Assembly: GCA_009782565.1 (NCBI GenBank)
Contig: WRIU01000002.1
Location: 218,470-282,469, forward strand
DNA: 64,000 bases
Source: Betaproteobacteria bacterium
Lineage (GTDB): Bacteria; Pseudomonadota; Gammaproteobacteria; Burkholderiales; Rhodocyclaceae
Direction of reading: 5' to 3'
In this document: piece after piece, positions 39,599 through 49,744 of the stretch
How the letters are laid out: each line of letters begins with the position of its first letter
How positions within the stretch are numbered: position 1 is the first letter of the stretch
Made by a program: the position numbers and the translations under genes
The notes under the pieces: model-generated
Seen by the model: only the letters and a program-made list of their open reading frames with translations
Database searches by the model: none
What the model was told of the DNA's origin: nothing

Positions 39599-41391
39599 AC
39601 GTCGCAAAACGTACTTTCGATGCGGTTATCGTCGGCGCGGGTGGCGCCGGTTTGCGCGCCGCGCTGCAACTTTCCGAGGCGGGCCTGAGAACCGCTGTGC
39701 TCTCCAAGGTGTTTCCAACCCGCTCGCACACCGTCGCCGCGCAGGGTGGGGTAGCAGCCTCTTTGGGCAATACCACCGAGGATCACTGGCACTGGCATAT
39801 GTACGACACTGTCAAGGGGTCGGACTGGCTCGGCGATCAGGACGCCATTGAGTTCATGTGCAAGAAGGCCAACGAGGTCGTCATCGAGCTTGAACACTAT
39901 GGGATGCCGTTCGACCGTACCGACAACGGCAAGATTTATCAACGCCCGTTCGGCGGGCATTCCATGAATTACGGCAAGTCCCCGGTAATGCGCTCCTGCG
40001 CGGCGGCTGACCGTACCGGGCATGCCATGCTGCACGCGCTCTATCAGCGCAACGTGCGCGCGCACACGCAATTTTTCGTCGAATGGATGGCGCTCGACCT
40101 CATCCGGGATGCCGAAGGCAATGTGCTCGGCGTGACTGCGCTCGAACTGGAAACTGGGGAAGTGTCGATTTTCCACTCCAGGGCGACGGTTTTTGCCACG
40201 GGAGGTTCGGGCCGGATTTTCTATTCCTCGACCAACGCCTTTACCAATACCGGCGATGGCCTGGGCATGGCGGCGCGCGCGGGTCTTCCGCTCGAAGATA
40301 TGGAATTCTGGCAATTCCACCCCACCGGCGTGGCCGGGGCGGGCGTACTGATTACCGAGGGCGTGCGCGGCGAGGGCGGTATTCTTCGCAATGCGGGCGG
40401 TGAGCGTTTCATGGAACGCTACGCGCCGAACCTTAAAGATTTGGCATCGCGCGACGTGGTATCGCGTTCAATGGTGACGGAGATCAATGAAGGGCGCGGC
40501 TGTGGGCACGACAAGGATTACGTGCTGCTCGACATCACGCACTTATCGCCTGAGATCATCATGAAGCGTCTGCCGGGCATCCGCGAGATTTCAATCCGCT
40601 TCGCGGGGGTCGATCCGATCAAGGCCCCGATCCCCGTAGTGCCGACTTGCCACTACCAGATGGGCGGGATTCCGACCAACTTCAAGGGGCAGGTGGTGCA
40701 TCCGAGGCACGGCAATCCGGGTACGCCCGTGCATGGTTTCTATGCGGCGGGCGAGTGCGCCTGTGCCTCGGTGCATGGCGCGAACCGCCTCGGAACGAAT
40801 TCCCTGCTCGATCTTCTGGTGTTCGGCAAGTCGGCGGGCGAATCCGTGGTCGCGGACTTCAAGGCCGGTGATCTCGATCTCAAGCCTTTGCCTGATGATG
40901 CTGCCGATAGGTCGCTCGCCCGGCTTGCCCGGCTGGAATCGCAGAAGAAAGATGGCAACGCGGTTCACGATGTGCGGCTGGCCATGCAGCGCACCATGCA
41001 GAAACACGCCGGGGTGTTCCGTTTCAAGGATTTGCTCAAGGAAGGCGTGACCGCTATTTTGGAAGTGGCCGAAAGCGCGAAGAGCACCTACATCAACGAC
41101 AAGTCCAAGGTCTGGAATACTGCACGTCAGGACGCCCTGGAACTGGACAACATGATCGAAGTTGCCAAGGCGACGATGATCTCCGCCGAGGCGCGCAAGG
41201 AATCGCGTGGCGCGCACGTCCGGGACGACGCACCGGATACTCCGGAGCATCCGAACGGCCGCGACGACCAGAACTGGCTCAAGCATACCCTGTGGTTCAG
41301 CGCGGATAACCACCTGGAATACAAGCCGGTGCACCTGAAGCCCTTGTCCGATGATGTCGAGCCGATTGCGCTCGCCAAGCGGACGTACTGA
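39595..41391 (+). CDS. sdhA: Succinate dehydrogenase flavoprotein subunit
   Basis: Oxidises succinate to fumarate, or the reverse, with covalently bound FAD. The GTG start at 39595 ([21 protein letters not shown]) follows TGGAGGT and overlaps the sdhD stop; the track start at 39385 is an artefact. 598 aa. Dinucleotide-binding [14 protein letters not shown], flavinylated His in [11 protein letters not shown], catalytic [22 protein letters not shown], and the C-terminal [18 protein letters not shown] are intact. Confidence 0.98.
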   Translation: MNVAKRTFDAVIVGAGGAGLRAALQLSEAGLRTAVLSKVFPTRSHTVAAQGGVAASLGNTTEDHWHWHMYDTVKGSDWLGDQDAIEFMCKKANEVVIELEHYGMPFDRTDNGKIYQRPFGGHSMNYGKSPVMRSCAAADRTGHAMLHALYQRNVRAHTQFFVEWMALDLIRDAEGNVLGVTALELETGEVSIFHSRATVFATGGSGRIFYSSTNAFTNTGDGLGMAARAGLPLEDMEFWQFHPTGVAGAGVLITEGVRGEGGILRNAGGERFMERYAPNLKDLASRDVVSRSMVTEINEGRGCGHDKDYVLLDITHLSPEIIMKRLPGIREISIRFAGVDPIKAPIPVVPTCHYQMGGIPTNFKGQVVHPRHGNPGTPVHGFYAAGECACASVHGANRLGTNSLLDLLVFGKSAGESVVADFKAGDLDLKPLPDDAADRSLARLARLESQKKDGNAVHDVRLAMQRTMQKHAGVFRFKDLLKEGVTAILEVAESAKSTYINDKSKVWNTARQDALELDNMIEVAKATMISAEARKESRGAHVRDDAPDTPEHPNGRDDQNWLKHTLWFSADNHLEYKPVHLKPLSDDVEPIALAKRTY

Positions 41392-41416
41392 GCCTGAACG
41401 CTGGAGAGAAACACAA

Positions 41417-42133
41417 ATGCAAATGAGTAAACGCACCGTTCAATTCAAGATATACCGTTACGACCCTGACAAGGACGACAAGCCCACCATGCAGGATATT
41501 TCGGTGGAACTCGACCCGACCGACAAGAAACTGCTCGATGCCCTGGTGAAGCTCAAGGCCAAGGACGATAGCTTGTCGTTCCGCCGTTCGTGCCGCGAGG
41601 GAGTGTGCGGGTCGGACGCGGTCAACATCAATGGTGTCAACGCCTTGGCATGCTTGACCGATGTCGACAGCCTTTCTCAACCCATTGTGCTGAGGCCCTT
41701 GCCGGGGTTGCCGGTGATCCGCGACCTGATCGTGGACATGACCCAGTTCTTCAAGCAATACCACTCGATCAAGCCCTACCTCATCAACGACGAACCTCCG
41801 CCCGAGCGCGAGCGCCTGCAAAGCCCGGAGGAACGTGAGGAACTCAATGGGCTGTACGAGTGTATCCTGTGTGCATGCTGTTCGACGGCTTGTCCATCGT
41901 TCTGGTGGAATCCGGACAAATTCGTCGGCCCTTCGGGATTGCTGAACGCTTATCGCTTCATTGCCGATACGCGCGATCAGGCTACCAACGAACGGCTGGA
42001 CGATCTCGAAGACCCGTACCGGCTGTTCCGCTGCCACACGATCATGAACTGCGTCGCCGTCTGTCCGAAGAGTTTGAATCCAACCAGGGCCATCAACAAG
42101 ATCAAGGACATGATGGTCGTTCGGGCGATTTGA
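41417..42133 (+). CDS. sdhB: Succinate dehydrogenase iron-sulfur subunit
   Basis: Carries electrons between FAD and quinone. 238 aa. Cysteine ligands for the 2Fe-2S cluster (SCREGVCGSDA plus LAC), the 4Fe-4S cluster (CILCACCSTACP) and the 3Fe-4S cluster (CHTIMNCVAVCPKSLNP) are all present. The ATG at 41417 (MQMSKRTVQFKIYRYDPD) follows GGAGAG; MSK at 41423 is an alternative. sdhE starts 3 bases after its stop. Confidence 0.97.
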   Translation: MQMSKRTVQFKIYRYDPDKDDKPTMQDISVELDPTDKKLLDALVKLKAKDDSLSFRRSCREGVCGSDAVNINGVNALACLTDVDSLSQPIVLRPLPGLPVIRDLIVDMTQFFKQYHSIKPYLINDEPPPERERLQSPEEREELNGLYECILCACCSTACPSFWWNPDKFVGPSGLLNAYRFIADTRDQATNERLDDLEDPYRLFRCHTIMNCVAVCPKSLNPTRAINKIKDMMVVRAI

Positions 42134-42136
42134 GCG

Positions 42137-42373
42137 ATGACGATCAACCGGGGAAAAGTGCGCTGGCAGTGCCGCAGGTCTTTACTTGAACTCGACCTGG
42201 TGCTGGCGCGTTTCTTGGAAAAGGAGTTTGAACATCTCAATGACGATCAAGTGGCCGATTTTGAAGATATGCTGCGTTGCGACGACTACGACCTGTGGGC
42301 GTTCATCAACGGGAGCAAACCTTGTGAGGTTGCCCGCTGGCAAAAAATGATCGAGCGATTGAGGCAGTGCTGA
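42137..42373 (+). CDS. sdhE: FAD assembly factor SdhE
   Basis: Small (78 aa) helical protein that promotes covalent flavinylation of SdhA. The position directly after sdhB, the acidic helix EKEFEHLNDDQVADFEDML and DYDLWAFINGSKP match the family. The hallmark RGxxE motif reads R-S-L-L-E here (CRRSLLELD, residues 12-20), so the normally invariant Gly is Ser. This may be a tolerated variant or reduce activity. Confidence 0.9.
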   Translation: MTINRGKVRWQCRRSLLELDLVLARFLEKEFEHLNDDQVADFEDMLRCDDYDLWAFINGSKPCEVARWQKMIERLRQC

Positions 42374-42463
42374 AACGATAAAGTCTCCCGGCTGTCCCAT
42401 TGCCAGGAGCATTTGGACTTCCAAGCCATCCAGGGGCATCAACAACACAAGGAGGAGGACCCC

Positions 42464-43756
42464 ATGAGCGAAGAACGTAAGGCAAGTTTGACTATTGATG
42501 GTAAAACCAACGACTTCCCGATAATGAAAGGCACACACGGGAACGATGTCATCGATATTCGTACACTAGGCGCCAAGACCGGACATTTCACCTATGACTC
42601 CGGTTTCTTGTCGACCGCCAGCTGCCAATCCACCATCACCTTCATCGACGGCGACAAGGGCGAACTGCTGTATCGCGGCTACCCCATTGAGCAACTGGCC
42701 GAAAAATGCAACTTCCTGGAAGTTGCCTATCTGCTGCGTAACGGCGAACTGCCGGATGCTGCTGAGAAAGCCGACTTTGAAGGCATCATCCGCCGCCACA
42801 CCCTGGTACATGATCAGTTAACCCGGTTCTACAACGGTTTTCGGCGTGACGCCCACCCGATGGCGGTCATCGTCGGCGTGGTTGGCGCGCTATCGGCGTT
42901 CTATCACCGGGGCATGGACTATTCCCGGCTTGAGGATCGTGACGTTTGCTTTCACCGCATCATCGCCAAGCTGCCGACCATCGTGGCGCTGGCCTATCGT
43001 TATACCACCGGCCTACCGTTCATGTACCCCAGGAACGACCTCGATTACGCCTCGAACTTCATGTACATGATGTTTGGCGTCCCCTGCGAGGAGTACAAGG
43101 CCAACCCGGTGCTGTCGCGCGCGCTCGACATCATCTTCACCCTGCATGCCGACCACGAACAGAATGCCTCCACTTCCACGGTGCGCCTGGCCGGTTCTTC
43201 CGGGGCTAACCCCTTTGCCTGCGTCGCGGCGGGTATTTCCTGCCTGTGGGGTCCGGCGCACGGGGGCGCGAATGAGGCATGCCTGGAGATGCTGGAAGAA
43301 ATCGGCGATGTTTCCAGGGTGGGCGAGTACATCAATCGTGCCAAGGACAAGAACGACAGTTTCAAACTGATGGGCTTCGGCCACCGCGTCTACAAGAACT
43401 TCGACCCGCGTGCCAAGCTCATGGGCAAGGTATGCGCCGAAGTGCTTGCCGAACTGGGGCTCGAAAACGACCGCTTGTTCAAGCTCGCCCAAAAGCTCGA
43501 AAAGATTGCCCTCGAAGACGAATACTTCATCGAGAAGAAGCTCTACCCGAACGTGGACTTCTACTCCGGCATCGTCCAAAAGGCATTGGGCGTTCCCACC
43601 ACCATGTTCACCTGTATCTTTGCCCTGGCGCGCACGGCGGGTTGGCTGGCTCAATGGGAAGAGATGATTACCGACCCGGAATACAAAATCGGGCGTCCCC
43701 GTCAACTTTATGTTGGCGCGGCCCGACGCGACGTTCCGGACATCGGCAAGCGTTGA
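42464..43756 (+). CDS. gltA: Citrate synthase (type II)
   Basis: Condenses oxaloacetate with acetyl-CoA, the entry to the TCA cycle. The ATG at 42464 follows a strong AAGGAGGAGG; the track start at 42413 is upstream of it. 430 aa, as for the hexameric NADH-sensitive Gram-negative class. Catalytic residues are in [32 protein letters not shown] and [14 protein letters not shown]. It lies between sdhE and odhA; a T7 tract with a weak stem about 165 bases downstream may end its transcript. Confidence 0.97.
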   Translation: MSEERKASLTIDGKTNDFPIMKGTHGNDVIDIRTLGAKTGHFTYDSGFLSTASCQSTITFIDGDKGELLYRGYPIEQLAEKCNFLEVAYLLRNGELPDAAEKADFEGIIRRHTLVHDQLTRFYNGFRRDAHPMAVIVGVVGALSAFYHRGMDYSRLEDRDVCFHRIIAKLPTIVALAYRYTTGLPFMYPRNDLDYASNFMYMMFGVPCEEYKANPVLSRALDIIFTLHADHEQNASTSTVRLAGSSGANPFACVAAGISCLWGPAHGGANEACLEMLEEIGDVSRVGEYINRAKDKNDSFKLMGFGHRVYKNFDPRAKLMGKVCAEVLAELGLENDRLFKLAQKLEKIALEDEYFIEKKLYPNVDFYSGIVQKALGVPTTMFTCIFALARTAGWLAQWEEMITDPEYKIGRPRQLYVGAARRDVPDIGKR

Positions 43757-43954
43757 TTGAAAACAGGCGCGGGGGGCGAGTCCTCCCGTGCCGCCCGACC
43801 GCTGTCCGGATCGGGTCGAACATGAGCCAAACGCAATCCTCGTAATGAGGGGCAGGGTGGTTCAGACATACGGGTGGGATGCGCTTGCAGACTTGTTGAC
43901 GCGGGGCGGGCCGACAAGGCCGTTCCATTTTTTTCCGACAGGCTTGGCGTAAGC

Positions 43955-43975
43955 ATATCTCTTATATAAAAATAC
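43955..43975. promoter_or_regulatory. Candidate GntR operator and promoter region of odhA
   Basis: ATATCTCTTATATAAAAATAC shares the 12-mer TCTTATATAAAA and the flanking ATATC with the repeats at mdh/gntR. TATAAA here could be a -10 with TTGGCG (43944-43949) as an imperfect -35 (15-bp spacing). It is about 57 bases before the odhA start in the 275-base gap after gltA. The remainder of that gap holds no gene I can support. Confidence 0.45.
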
Positions 43976-44031
43976 AAGCATGGCATCGTCGGGGCGGCGG
44001 CTGTGCCTGGAACATGACAGGTGGTTTCAAA

Positions 44032-46887
44032 ATGAGAGAAAAGGAACTTCAAGGCACGTCCTATCTGTTTGGTTCAAACGCGCCTTTCATTGAAGAGCTT
44101 TACGAAAGTTATCTCGCTGACCCTGCTTCGGTCGATGAACGCTGGCGCGTGTATTTCGACCAACTCCAGGCACAGGCGGGCGCGGCAGTGCGGGATGTGG
44201 CTCACGGCCCGATCATCACTGCCTTCGAGCAGTTGGCCAAGCGTGGCCCAGTGCGGACGGCGAGTTCAGAAGGCGAGGACAAATTGCAGGCTGACGTCCT
44301 GCAACTGATTGCCGCCCATCGCTATCTTGGCAACCGCCGCGCCAGCCTCGACCCGCTCAAGCGTGGCGACCGGCCCCAGATCGGCGAACTCGAACCCTCG
44401 CATTACGGGTTCACCGAGGCCGATCTGTCCAAGACCTTCAACGTCGGCAACTTCAAGGGCGTTTCAGGGGATCGAGCGACCCTGCGCGATATTATCGAAG
44501 CCCTGCGCCAGACCTACTGTGGCAACATCGGCGTCGAATATCAGCATATTTCCGACACGGCTGAACGGCGCTGGATACAGGGGCGACTGGAAAGCGCTCG
44601 CGCCACGCCGGATTTCACACCGACCGAGAAACGTCACATCCTGGGGCGCGTGACCGCTGCCGAAACCCTCGAACGCTACCTGCACACCCGCTACGTCGGG
44701 CAGAAACGCTTTTCACTCGAAGGTGGTGAATCGACCATCGTCGCAATGGACGAACTCGTGCGTGTTGCGGGCAAGCTGGGTGTGACGGAAACCGTGCTCG
44801 GCATGGCGCACCGTGGCCGGCTCAACGTCCTGGTCAACGTCCTGGGTAAATCGCCTTCCATGCTCTTCTCCGAATTTGAAGGCAAGGTCAAAGCCGACCT
44901 CTCCGCAGGCGATGTCAAATACCACATGGGTTTTTCCAGCAATATCATGACCCCTGGCGGGCCGATGCACCTGGTGCTGGCCTTTAACCCTTCGCACCTG
45001 GAAATCATCAACCCGGTTGTGGAAGGCTCCGTTTACGCGCGTCAGATTCGGCGCGGCGGGGAAGACGCCAAGAGTCAGGTTCTTCCCGTTCTGATCCACG
45101 GCGATGCTGCCGTAGCCGGGCAGGGCGTCAACCAGGAAATGCTCAACTTCTCCCAGACCCGGGGTTACGGTACGGGCGGAACCATCCATCTGGTCGTCAA
45201 CAACCAGATCGGTTTTACCACGTCCAACCCGCTCGATTTGCGCTCCTCTCTTTACTGCACCGACATTTTCAAAGTGGTCGAAGCCCCGATTTTCCACGTC
45301 AACGGCGACGACCCGGAGGCCGTGGCCTTCGTTACCCGGCTGGCCGTCGAATTCCGCCAGGAATTCAAGAAGGACGTGGCAGTCGACATTTTCTGCTTCC
45401 GCAAGCTCGGCCACAACGAGCAGGATGAACCGATGGTCACGCAGCCGTTGATGTATCAGATCATCCAGCAGCATCCTGGTACGCGTAAACTCTACTCCGA
45501 CCGCCTGGTGGCTGAAGGCACGATTGCCGCCGATGAACCCGACAAGATGATCGCCGAATATCGCGAGCATCTCGACCGGGGCGAGTTGCTCTACAACCCG
45601 GTGCTTTCCGGCTACAGGCGTCATTTTTCGGCGGACTGGACTCCTTTCCTCAAACAGTCCTACACGGACGACGCCCATACCGCGATTCCCGCACAGGAAG
45701 TCCGCCGTCTCGCGCAAGCACTGACCACGATTCCGGAAGGCTTCGCGCTCCACTCCCGCGTACAGAAAGTCATCGACGACCGCGCCGCGATGGGGCGGGG
45801 CGAACTGCCAATCGACTGGGGTATGGGAGAGAATCTTGCCTACGCCAGCCTGCTTGCCCAGGGATTTGGTGTGCGTATTTCAGGTGAAGACGTTGGCCGG
45901 GGCACCTTTTTCCATCGCCATGCCAAGCTGCACGACCAGAAACGCAAGCAGCGCGCAGAGGGCGTTTTCATGCCGCTGGCTCACATCCAGGAAGGGCAGG
46001 CCCGTTTCCAGTGCTTCGATTCGGTGCTCTCCGAAGAAGGCGTCCTAGCCTTTGAATACGGCTACGCGACCACTGAGCCGAACGAACTCGTCGTCTGGGA
46101 AGCCCAGTTTGGCGACTTCGTCAACGGCGCACAGGTCGTCATCGACCAGTTCATCTCCTCGGGCGAAGCAAAATGGGGGCGCATCACCGGGCTGACCCTG
46201 CTCCTGCCGCATGGTTACGAAGGGCAAGGCCCCGAACACACCTCTTCGCGGCTGGAACGCTTCATGAACCTGGCGGCGGAAAACAACTGGCAGGTTTGCG
46301 TCCCGTCCACCCCCGCGCAAGTCTTCCACCTCTTGCGTCGGCAGATGCTACGCAAGCTGCGGAAACCCCTGGTCGTCATTACGCCGAAATCTCTGCTGCG
46401 TCACAAGGAAGTGGTATCGAGCATCGAAGAGCTCGCCACCGGTCAATTCCAGACTGTGATTCCCGAAGTCGAGCCGCTCGATCGCAAGAAAGTCAAGCGC
46501 ATCGTGCTGTGCCAGGGCAAGCTCTACTACGAATTGCTCGCTTATCGACGGGAACAGAAAATCACCAATACCGCGCTGATTCGCCTCGAACAGCTCTATC
46601 CCTTCCCGGTTCAGGCATTTGCCGCAGCGATCGAGCAGTTCCCCAACGCGAAGGAAGTCATCTGGTGCCAGGAAGAGTCGCGCAATCAAGGTGCCTGGTA
46701 TTGGCTGGCGTCCAGGCAACACCTGATAAACGTCCTCGGTACGCGCCGTGAACTGCTACTGGTCAGCCGTCCAGCTTCTGCTTCGCCAGCCGTGGGCTAC
46801 CATGCCAGGCATGTGCAGCAGCAAAAGGACATCATTGAACACGCGTTTGGGCCGATCCAGAATACGACTCCGCAGTCGCCCAACTAA
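44032..46887 (+). CDS. sucA: 2-oxoglutarate dehydrogenase E1 component
   Basis: Thiamine-diphosphate-dependent decarboxylation of 2-oxoglutarate (odhA in betaproteobacterial usage). I chose the ATG at 44032 because AGGTGG lies 7 bases upstream; the ATG at 44014 is the alternative. 951 aa. N-terminal E1-specific region ([19 protein letters not shown]); active-site [17 protein letters not shown]; the TPP-binding motif around [11 protein letters not shown] to NNQIGFTT; and the C-terminal transketolase-like half ([20 protein letters not shown]). sucB follows 26 bases later. Confidence 0.98.
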   Translation: MREKELQGTSYLFGSNAPFIEELYESYLADPASVDERWRVYFDQLQAQAGAAVRDVAHGPIITAFEQLAKRGPVRTASSEGEDKLQADVLQLIAAHRYLGNRRASLDPLKRGDRPQIGELEPSHYGFTEADLSKTFNVGNFKGVSGDRATLRDIIEALRQTYCGNIGVEYQHISDTAERRWIQGRLESARATPDFTPTEKRHILGRVTAAETLERYLHTRYVGQKRFSLEGGESTIVAMDELVRVAGKLGVTETVLGMAHRGRLNVLVNVLGKSPSMLFSEFEGKVKADLSAGDVKYHMGFSSNIMTPGGPMHLVLAFNPSHLEIINPVVEGSVYARQIRRGGEDAKSQVLPVLIHGDAAVAGQGVNQEMLNFSQTRGYGTGGTIHLVVNNQIGFTTSNPLDLRSSLYCTDIFKVVEAPIFHVNGDDPEAVAFVTRLAVEFRQEFKKDVAVDIFCFRKLGHNEQDEPMVTQPLMYQIIQQHPGTRKLYSDRLVAEGTIAADEPDKMIAEYREHLDRGELLYNPVLSGYRRHFSADWTPFLKQSYTDDAHTAIPAQEVRRLAQALTTIPEGFALHSRVQKVIDDRAAMGRGELPIDWGMGENLAYASLLAQGFGVRISGEDVGRGTFFHRHAKLHDQKRKQRAEGVFMPLAHIQEGQARFQCFDSVLSEEGVLAFEYGYATTEPNELVVWEAQFGDFVNGAQVVIDQFISSGEAKWGRITGLTLLLPHGYEGQGPEHTSSRLERFMNLAAENNWQVCVPSTPAQVFHLLRRQMLRKLRKPLVVITPKSLLRHKEVVSSIEELATGQFQTVIPEVEPLDRKKVKRIVLCQGKLYYELLAYRREQKITNTALIRLEQLYPFPVQAFAAAIEQFPNAKEVIWCQEESRNQGAWYWLASRQHLINVLGTRRELLLVSRPASASPAVGYHARHVQQQKDIIEHAFGPIQNTTPQSPN

Positions 46888-46913
46888 CCAATAAGCAAAA
46901 GAGGGAAACTCTC

Positions 46914-48116
46914 ATGTTAATCGAAGTCAAAGTACCGCAACTGTCCGAGTCCGTATCCGAAGCCAGCCTCGTAACCTGGCACAAGAGAGCCGGAGAAGCT
47001 GTTGCGCGCGATGAAAATATGGTCGACATTGAAACCGACAAGGTCGTGCTCGAAACCCCGGCTCCCGCTGATGGCGTTCTTATCGAAATTGTCAAGAACG
47101 ATGGAGAAACCGTCACTTCGGGCGACCTGATCGCCCGGATTGACACCGAGGCCAAGGCTACCGCCACCGCTACGCCGTCCTCCGAACCCGCTGCCGCTAC
47201 GGCGCCTGCCAGCGCCGGAACGGCGGGCGAACCCAGCCCGGCGGCGCGCAAGATACTGGAAGAAAAAGGCGTCCCAGCTTCTTCCGTAAGTGGTACGGGA
47301 AGAGGTGGGCGTGTCACCAAGGAGGACGCTCTGGGCACCAAACCCGCCGCTGCACCCGCTGCGGCAAAGCCCGCTGCCGCACCACCTGCCGCTGTCGTGC
47401 CCGCATTTATCGGCGACCGTCCGGAAGAGCGCGTCCCCATGACCCGCCTGCGTGCCCGCATTGCCGAGCGCCTCATCCAGTCCAAGAACGAGAACGCCAT
47501 CCTGACCACGTTCAACGAAGTGAACATGGCTCCCGTCATGGCTCTTCGCAAGCAATACGGCGATAAGTTTGAAAAAGCCCACGGTGTGCGTCTCGGCTTC
47601 ATGGGTTTCTTCGTCAAAGCGGCTGTCGCGGCGCTCAAGCGGTATCCGATTCTCAATGCCTCGATTGACGGCAACGACATCATTTACCATGGCTATATCG
47701 ACATTGGCGTTGCCGTGGGCAGCCCGCGCGGCCTCGTCGTTCCTATCCTGCGAAACGTCGAAATTCTCTCGGTGGCCGAAATCGAACTCAAGATTGCCGA
47801 GTTCGGCAACAAGGCCAAGGATGGCCGCCTGTCGATAGAGGAACTCACCGGCGGGACTTTCTCCATCTCCAACGGCGGCGTGTTCGGTTCGATGATGTCC
47901 ACGCCCATCATCAACCCGCCGCAATCGGCCATCCTCGGCATCCACGCCACCAAGGATCGCCCGGTGGCCGAGAACGGCCAGGTCGTCATCCGTCCCATCA
48001 ACTACCTGGCGCTTTCCTACGATCACCGCATCATCGACGGACGGGAAGCTGTCCTCGGCCTGGTTGCGATGAAGGAAGCCCTGGAAGACCCGGCGCGGCT
48101 GATATTGGATGTTTGA
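46914..48116 (+). CDS. sucB: 2-oxoglutarate dehydrogenase E2 (dihydrolipoyl succinyltransferase)
   Basis: Core of the 2-oxoglutarate dehydrogenase complex (odhB). 400 aa: lipoyl domain with the lipoylated Lys in ETDKVVLE (about residue 43); Ala/Pro/Thr-rich linker; E3-binding domain ([13 protein letters not shown]); second Ala/Pro linker; catalytic domain ending in [14 protein letters not shown] with the His and Asp of the HxxxDG motif. The E3 gene lpd usually follows directly but is here separated by 1.6 kb containing a toxin/immunity pair. Confidence 0.98.
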   Translation: MLIEVKVPQLSESVSEASLVTWHKRAGEAVARDENMVDIETDKVVLETPAPADGVLIEIVKNDGETVTSGDLIARIDTEAKATATATPSSEPAAATAPASAGTAGEPSPAARKILEEKGVPASSVSGTGRGGRVTKEDALGTKPAAAPAAAKPAAAPPAAVVPAFIGDRPEERVPMTRLRARIAERLIQSKNENAILTTFNEVNMAPVMALRKQYGDKFEKAHGVRLGFMGFFVKAAVAALKRYPILNASIDGNDIIYHGYIDIGVAVGSPRGLVVPILRNVEILSVAEIELKIAEFGNKAKDGRLSIEELTGGTFSISNGGVFGSMMSTPIINPPQSAILGIHATKDRPVAENGQVVIRPINYLALSYDHRIIDGREAVLGLVAMKEALEDPARLILDV

Positions 48117-48180
48117 TGTGACGACGCTTCGGGATGGAGGCTGAGAAACGTTCATCCCGGAGTTCGGTCTGAGCATTCTT

Positions 48181-48240
48181 TCCCCCCTCTCCCGCAAGGG
48201 GAGAGGGGGGGGCTTCCCTCGCCGTACTTGCGGGAGGGAG
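48181..48240. repeat. GC-rich double-hairpin intergenic element
   Basis: TCCCCCCTCTCCC-GCAA-GGGGAGAGGGGGG forms a near-perfect long stem with a GCAA tetraloop, followed by a second imperfect dyad (CCCTCGCCGTACTTGCGGGAGGG). It resembles CTCTCCCGCAAG-type dispersed hairpins seen in proteobacterial intergenic DNA. It marks the left edge of the AT-rich toxin/immunity island; it may terminate sucAB, although no T-tract follows. Confidence 0.6.
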
Positions 48241-48280
48241 AAATTACACAGACATGTATACGTCTGAGCTAAAAACACTC

Positions 48281-48286
48281 TAAAAT
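48281..48286 (+). promoter_or_regulatory. Candidate -10 of the immunity/effector pair
   Basis: TAAAAT about 26 bases before the preferred start at 48312; an imperfect dyad (AGACATGTATACGTCT, 48250-48265) lies where a -35 would be. If this -10 is used, the upstream in-frame ATG at 48285 would be inside the promoter, which supports the 48312 start. Confidence 0.3.
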
Positions 48287-48311
48287 GACAATATTATTGT
48301 GTGAGAGAAAG

Positions 48312-49187
48312 ATGAAACGGGTTGAAAAATCTCTTGGCAAAGTACACAAGCCCTTGTGCTGTGCCACATTGGCATTGTCTTTGTTGTTGGCGTTGCCAAA
48401 CGCGTTTGCCCAAGGCAATTCCGCGAAAAATGCAAAAGATGATTTGTTTCAGGATAGTATTTTAGTCGGAAAGGGGGCTTGGGGAGACATATATGTGAGA
48501 CGCGGTAGTGATATTTTTGCAAATGGCTTCATTTTACCCATGAACAGATTTCTGGTTTCTTATAGAAGCGAAGAGAAGGATGAAAAAAATACCGCTTTTG
48601 CTTTTCTGCTCGGTGTGGCCGATGCTACCGAGGGAAAAAAGTGGTGTAGTTATGGCAACTATAAACCTGTGACCGTTTTTGATGCAGTCAATGAAGGTGT
48701 GAGAAATTTGAAGCCGTCACGCTACGATGAACGCGCGGCTTATGTTATTACTGAAATGTTGGTAAAAAAGTATCCCTGTAGAAAAGGAGAAACATTGGCG
48801 AACTCATTTATTCCTAATGACTCTATCCAAGAGGTCAAGGATGACCCGTTTCAAAAGAGCATTCTGACAGGGGGAGGGTTTACAAGTGAGCAGAAAAGAC
48901 AAGGAGAAGATATTTTTGTACCCAATCTGCCCCTGAGTAGTTTTCTGGGTTCTCGTAGCATCGAAGATTCAGAAGAAAGAAATGCTGCTTACGCATTTTT
49001 ACTTGGAGTCGCTGATGTGACTGAGGGAAGTGCATGGTGTAGCTATAGAAGATTCAAGACGACCACTCTTCTTGAAGAAATTCATATCGGGTTGAAAAAA
49101 CTGAATCTGTCTCGTTATGATGAACGTGCAGCTTATGTCATTACCGAGATTTTCGAAAGTAACCTCCGCTGCCAAAAGGAGCATTGA
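48312..49187 (+). CDS. Tandem-domain Rap1a/Tai-like type VI immunity protein (predicted periplasmic)
   Basis: A 291-aa protein from the ATG at 48312 (after GAGAGAAAG; the ATG at 48285 adds 9 residues). Signal peptide to about residue 34 (LALPNAFAQ). The mature protein is two copies of one unit: residues about 43-156 and 177-287. Matching blocks are DDLFQDSIL/DDPFQKSIL, FAFLLGVADATEG/YAFLLGVADVTEG, WCSY/WCSY, and SRYDERAAYVITE in both. Each unit has a Cys pair 44 residues apart (112/156 and 243/287), probably a disulfide. The GVADAxEGxxWC...PC pattern resembles the Rap1a/Tai family, which neutralises Tae4-type amidases. It ends 1 base before the amidase gene. AT-rich, unlike the flanking TCA genes. 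Confidence 0.8.
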   Translation: MKRVEKSLGKVHKPLCCATLALSLLLALPNAFAQGNSAKNAKDDLFQDSILVGKGAWGDIYVRRGSDIFANGFILPMNRFLVSYRSEEKDEKNTAFAFLLGVADATEGKKWCSYGNYKPVTVFDAVNEGVRNLKPSRYDERAAYVITEMLVKKYPCRKGETLANSFIPNDSIQEVKDDPFQKSILTGGGFTSEQKRQGEDIFVPNLPLSSFLGSRSIEDSEERNAAYAFLLGVADVTEGSAWCSYRRFKTTTLLEEIHIGLKKLNLSRYDERAAYVITEIFESNLRCQKEH

Positions 49188-49188
49188 G

Positions 49189-49674
49189 ATGCCAAACTTT
49201 GCCAGACTGAAGGCTAACCATTATTCTTCCGATGCGGATAGTCCAGATTACAAAGATAGAGAAGGTGTTTACAAAGAGATCGGCTACGATGCTAATGCTC
49301 TGATAAGACAAAATGATGCGTATCAGAATACCTGTGCCGTGCGTATGAGTTTGGCTCTTCTCAAATCGGGCGTTCATTTCGGTACGCCGAGCAGTTGGCT
49401 GCGGGTAAAAGACGGCACTTACAAAGGGCGTTCTATCGGTACTGGCGCGAAAACGCTGGCGGACGCGTTGCGTAAACCGACGGTTCTGGGTGAACCGTTG
49501 ACCGGGGAAAAGGCGGCGAAGGCGATGGAAACCAGAAAAGGGATCGTGTTTTTTCACAACATTCCGGGCTATGGCGGTGGGCATATCGACCTGATCGAAC
49601 CCTCGAATATCTGCCATTCAAGGTGTTATTTTGATACGGGGTTCAAGGAAATATGGTTCTGGCCCGTGGATTGA
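49189..49674 (+). CDS. Tae4-family type VI secretion amidase effector
   Basis: A 161-aa protein resembling the Tae4/T6SS_amidase NlpC/P60-like effectors that cut the D-Glu-mDAP bond in target peptidoglycan. The catalytic Cys is in QNTCAVRMSLAL (Cys 49), the catalytic His in YGGGHIDLI (His 132), and the C-terminal Cys-x3-Cys (ICHSRC, 142/146) corresponds to the disulfide seen in the family. No signal peptide, as expected for a T6SS cargo. Start at 49189 with AAAGGAGC upstream, 1 base after the immunity gene. No Hcp, VgrG or other T6SS component is in the window, so this is an orphan cargo module. Confidence 0.85.
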   Translation: MPNFARLKANHYSSDADSPDYKDREGVYKEIGYDANALIRQNDAYQNTCAVRMSLALLKSGVHFGTPSSWLRVKDGTYKGRSIGTGAKTLADALRKPTVLGEPLTGEKAAKAMETRKGIVFFHNIPGYGGGHIDLIEPSNICHSRCYFDTGFKEIWFWPVD

Positions 49675-49685
49675 AATTTTGAATG

Positions 49686-49728
49686 ATGCCTGAGCGTGTT
49701 CGCGTCAGGCATTGGTGTTGTTGTTTTT
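49686..49728 (+). terminator. Probable terminator after the effector gene
   Basis: ATGCCTGAGCG-TGTT-CGC(G)TCAGGCAT: an 11-bp stem with one bulged base, followed by TGGTGTTGTTGTTTTT. It would end the immunity/effector transcript and separate it from lpd. Confidence 0.55.
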
Positions 49729-49744
49729 CCTTGAGGAGTATGAA

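Noticed and set aside
43904-43937. Hairpin with T7 tract after gltA
   Set aside because: Only a 4-bp stem (GGCC/GGCC) pairs, several bases before the T-run; too weak to list as a terminator.
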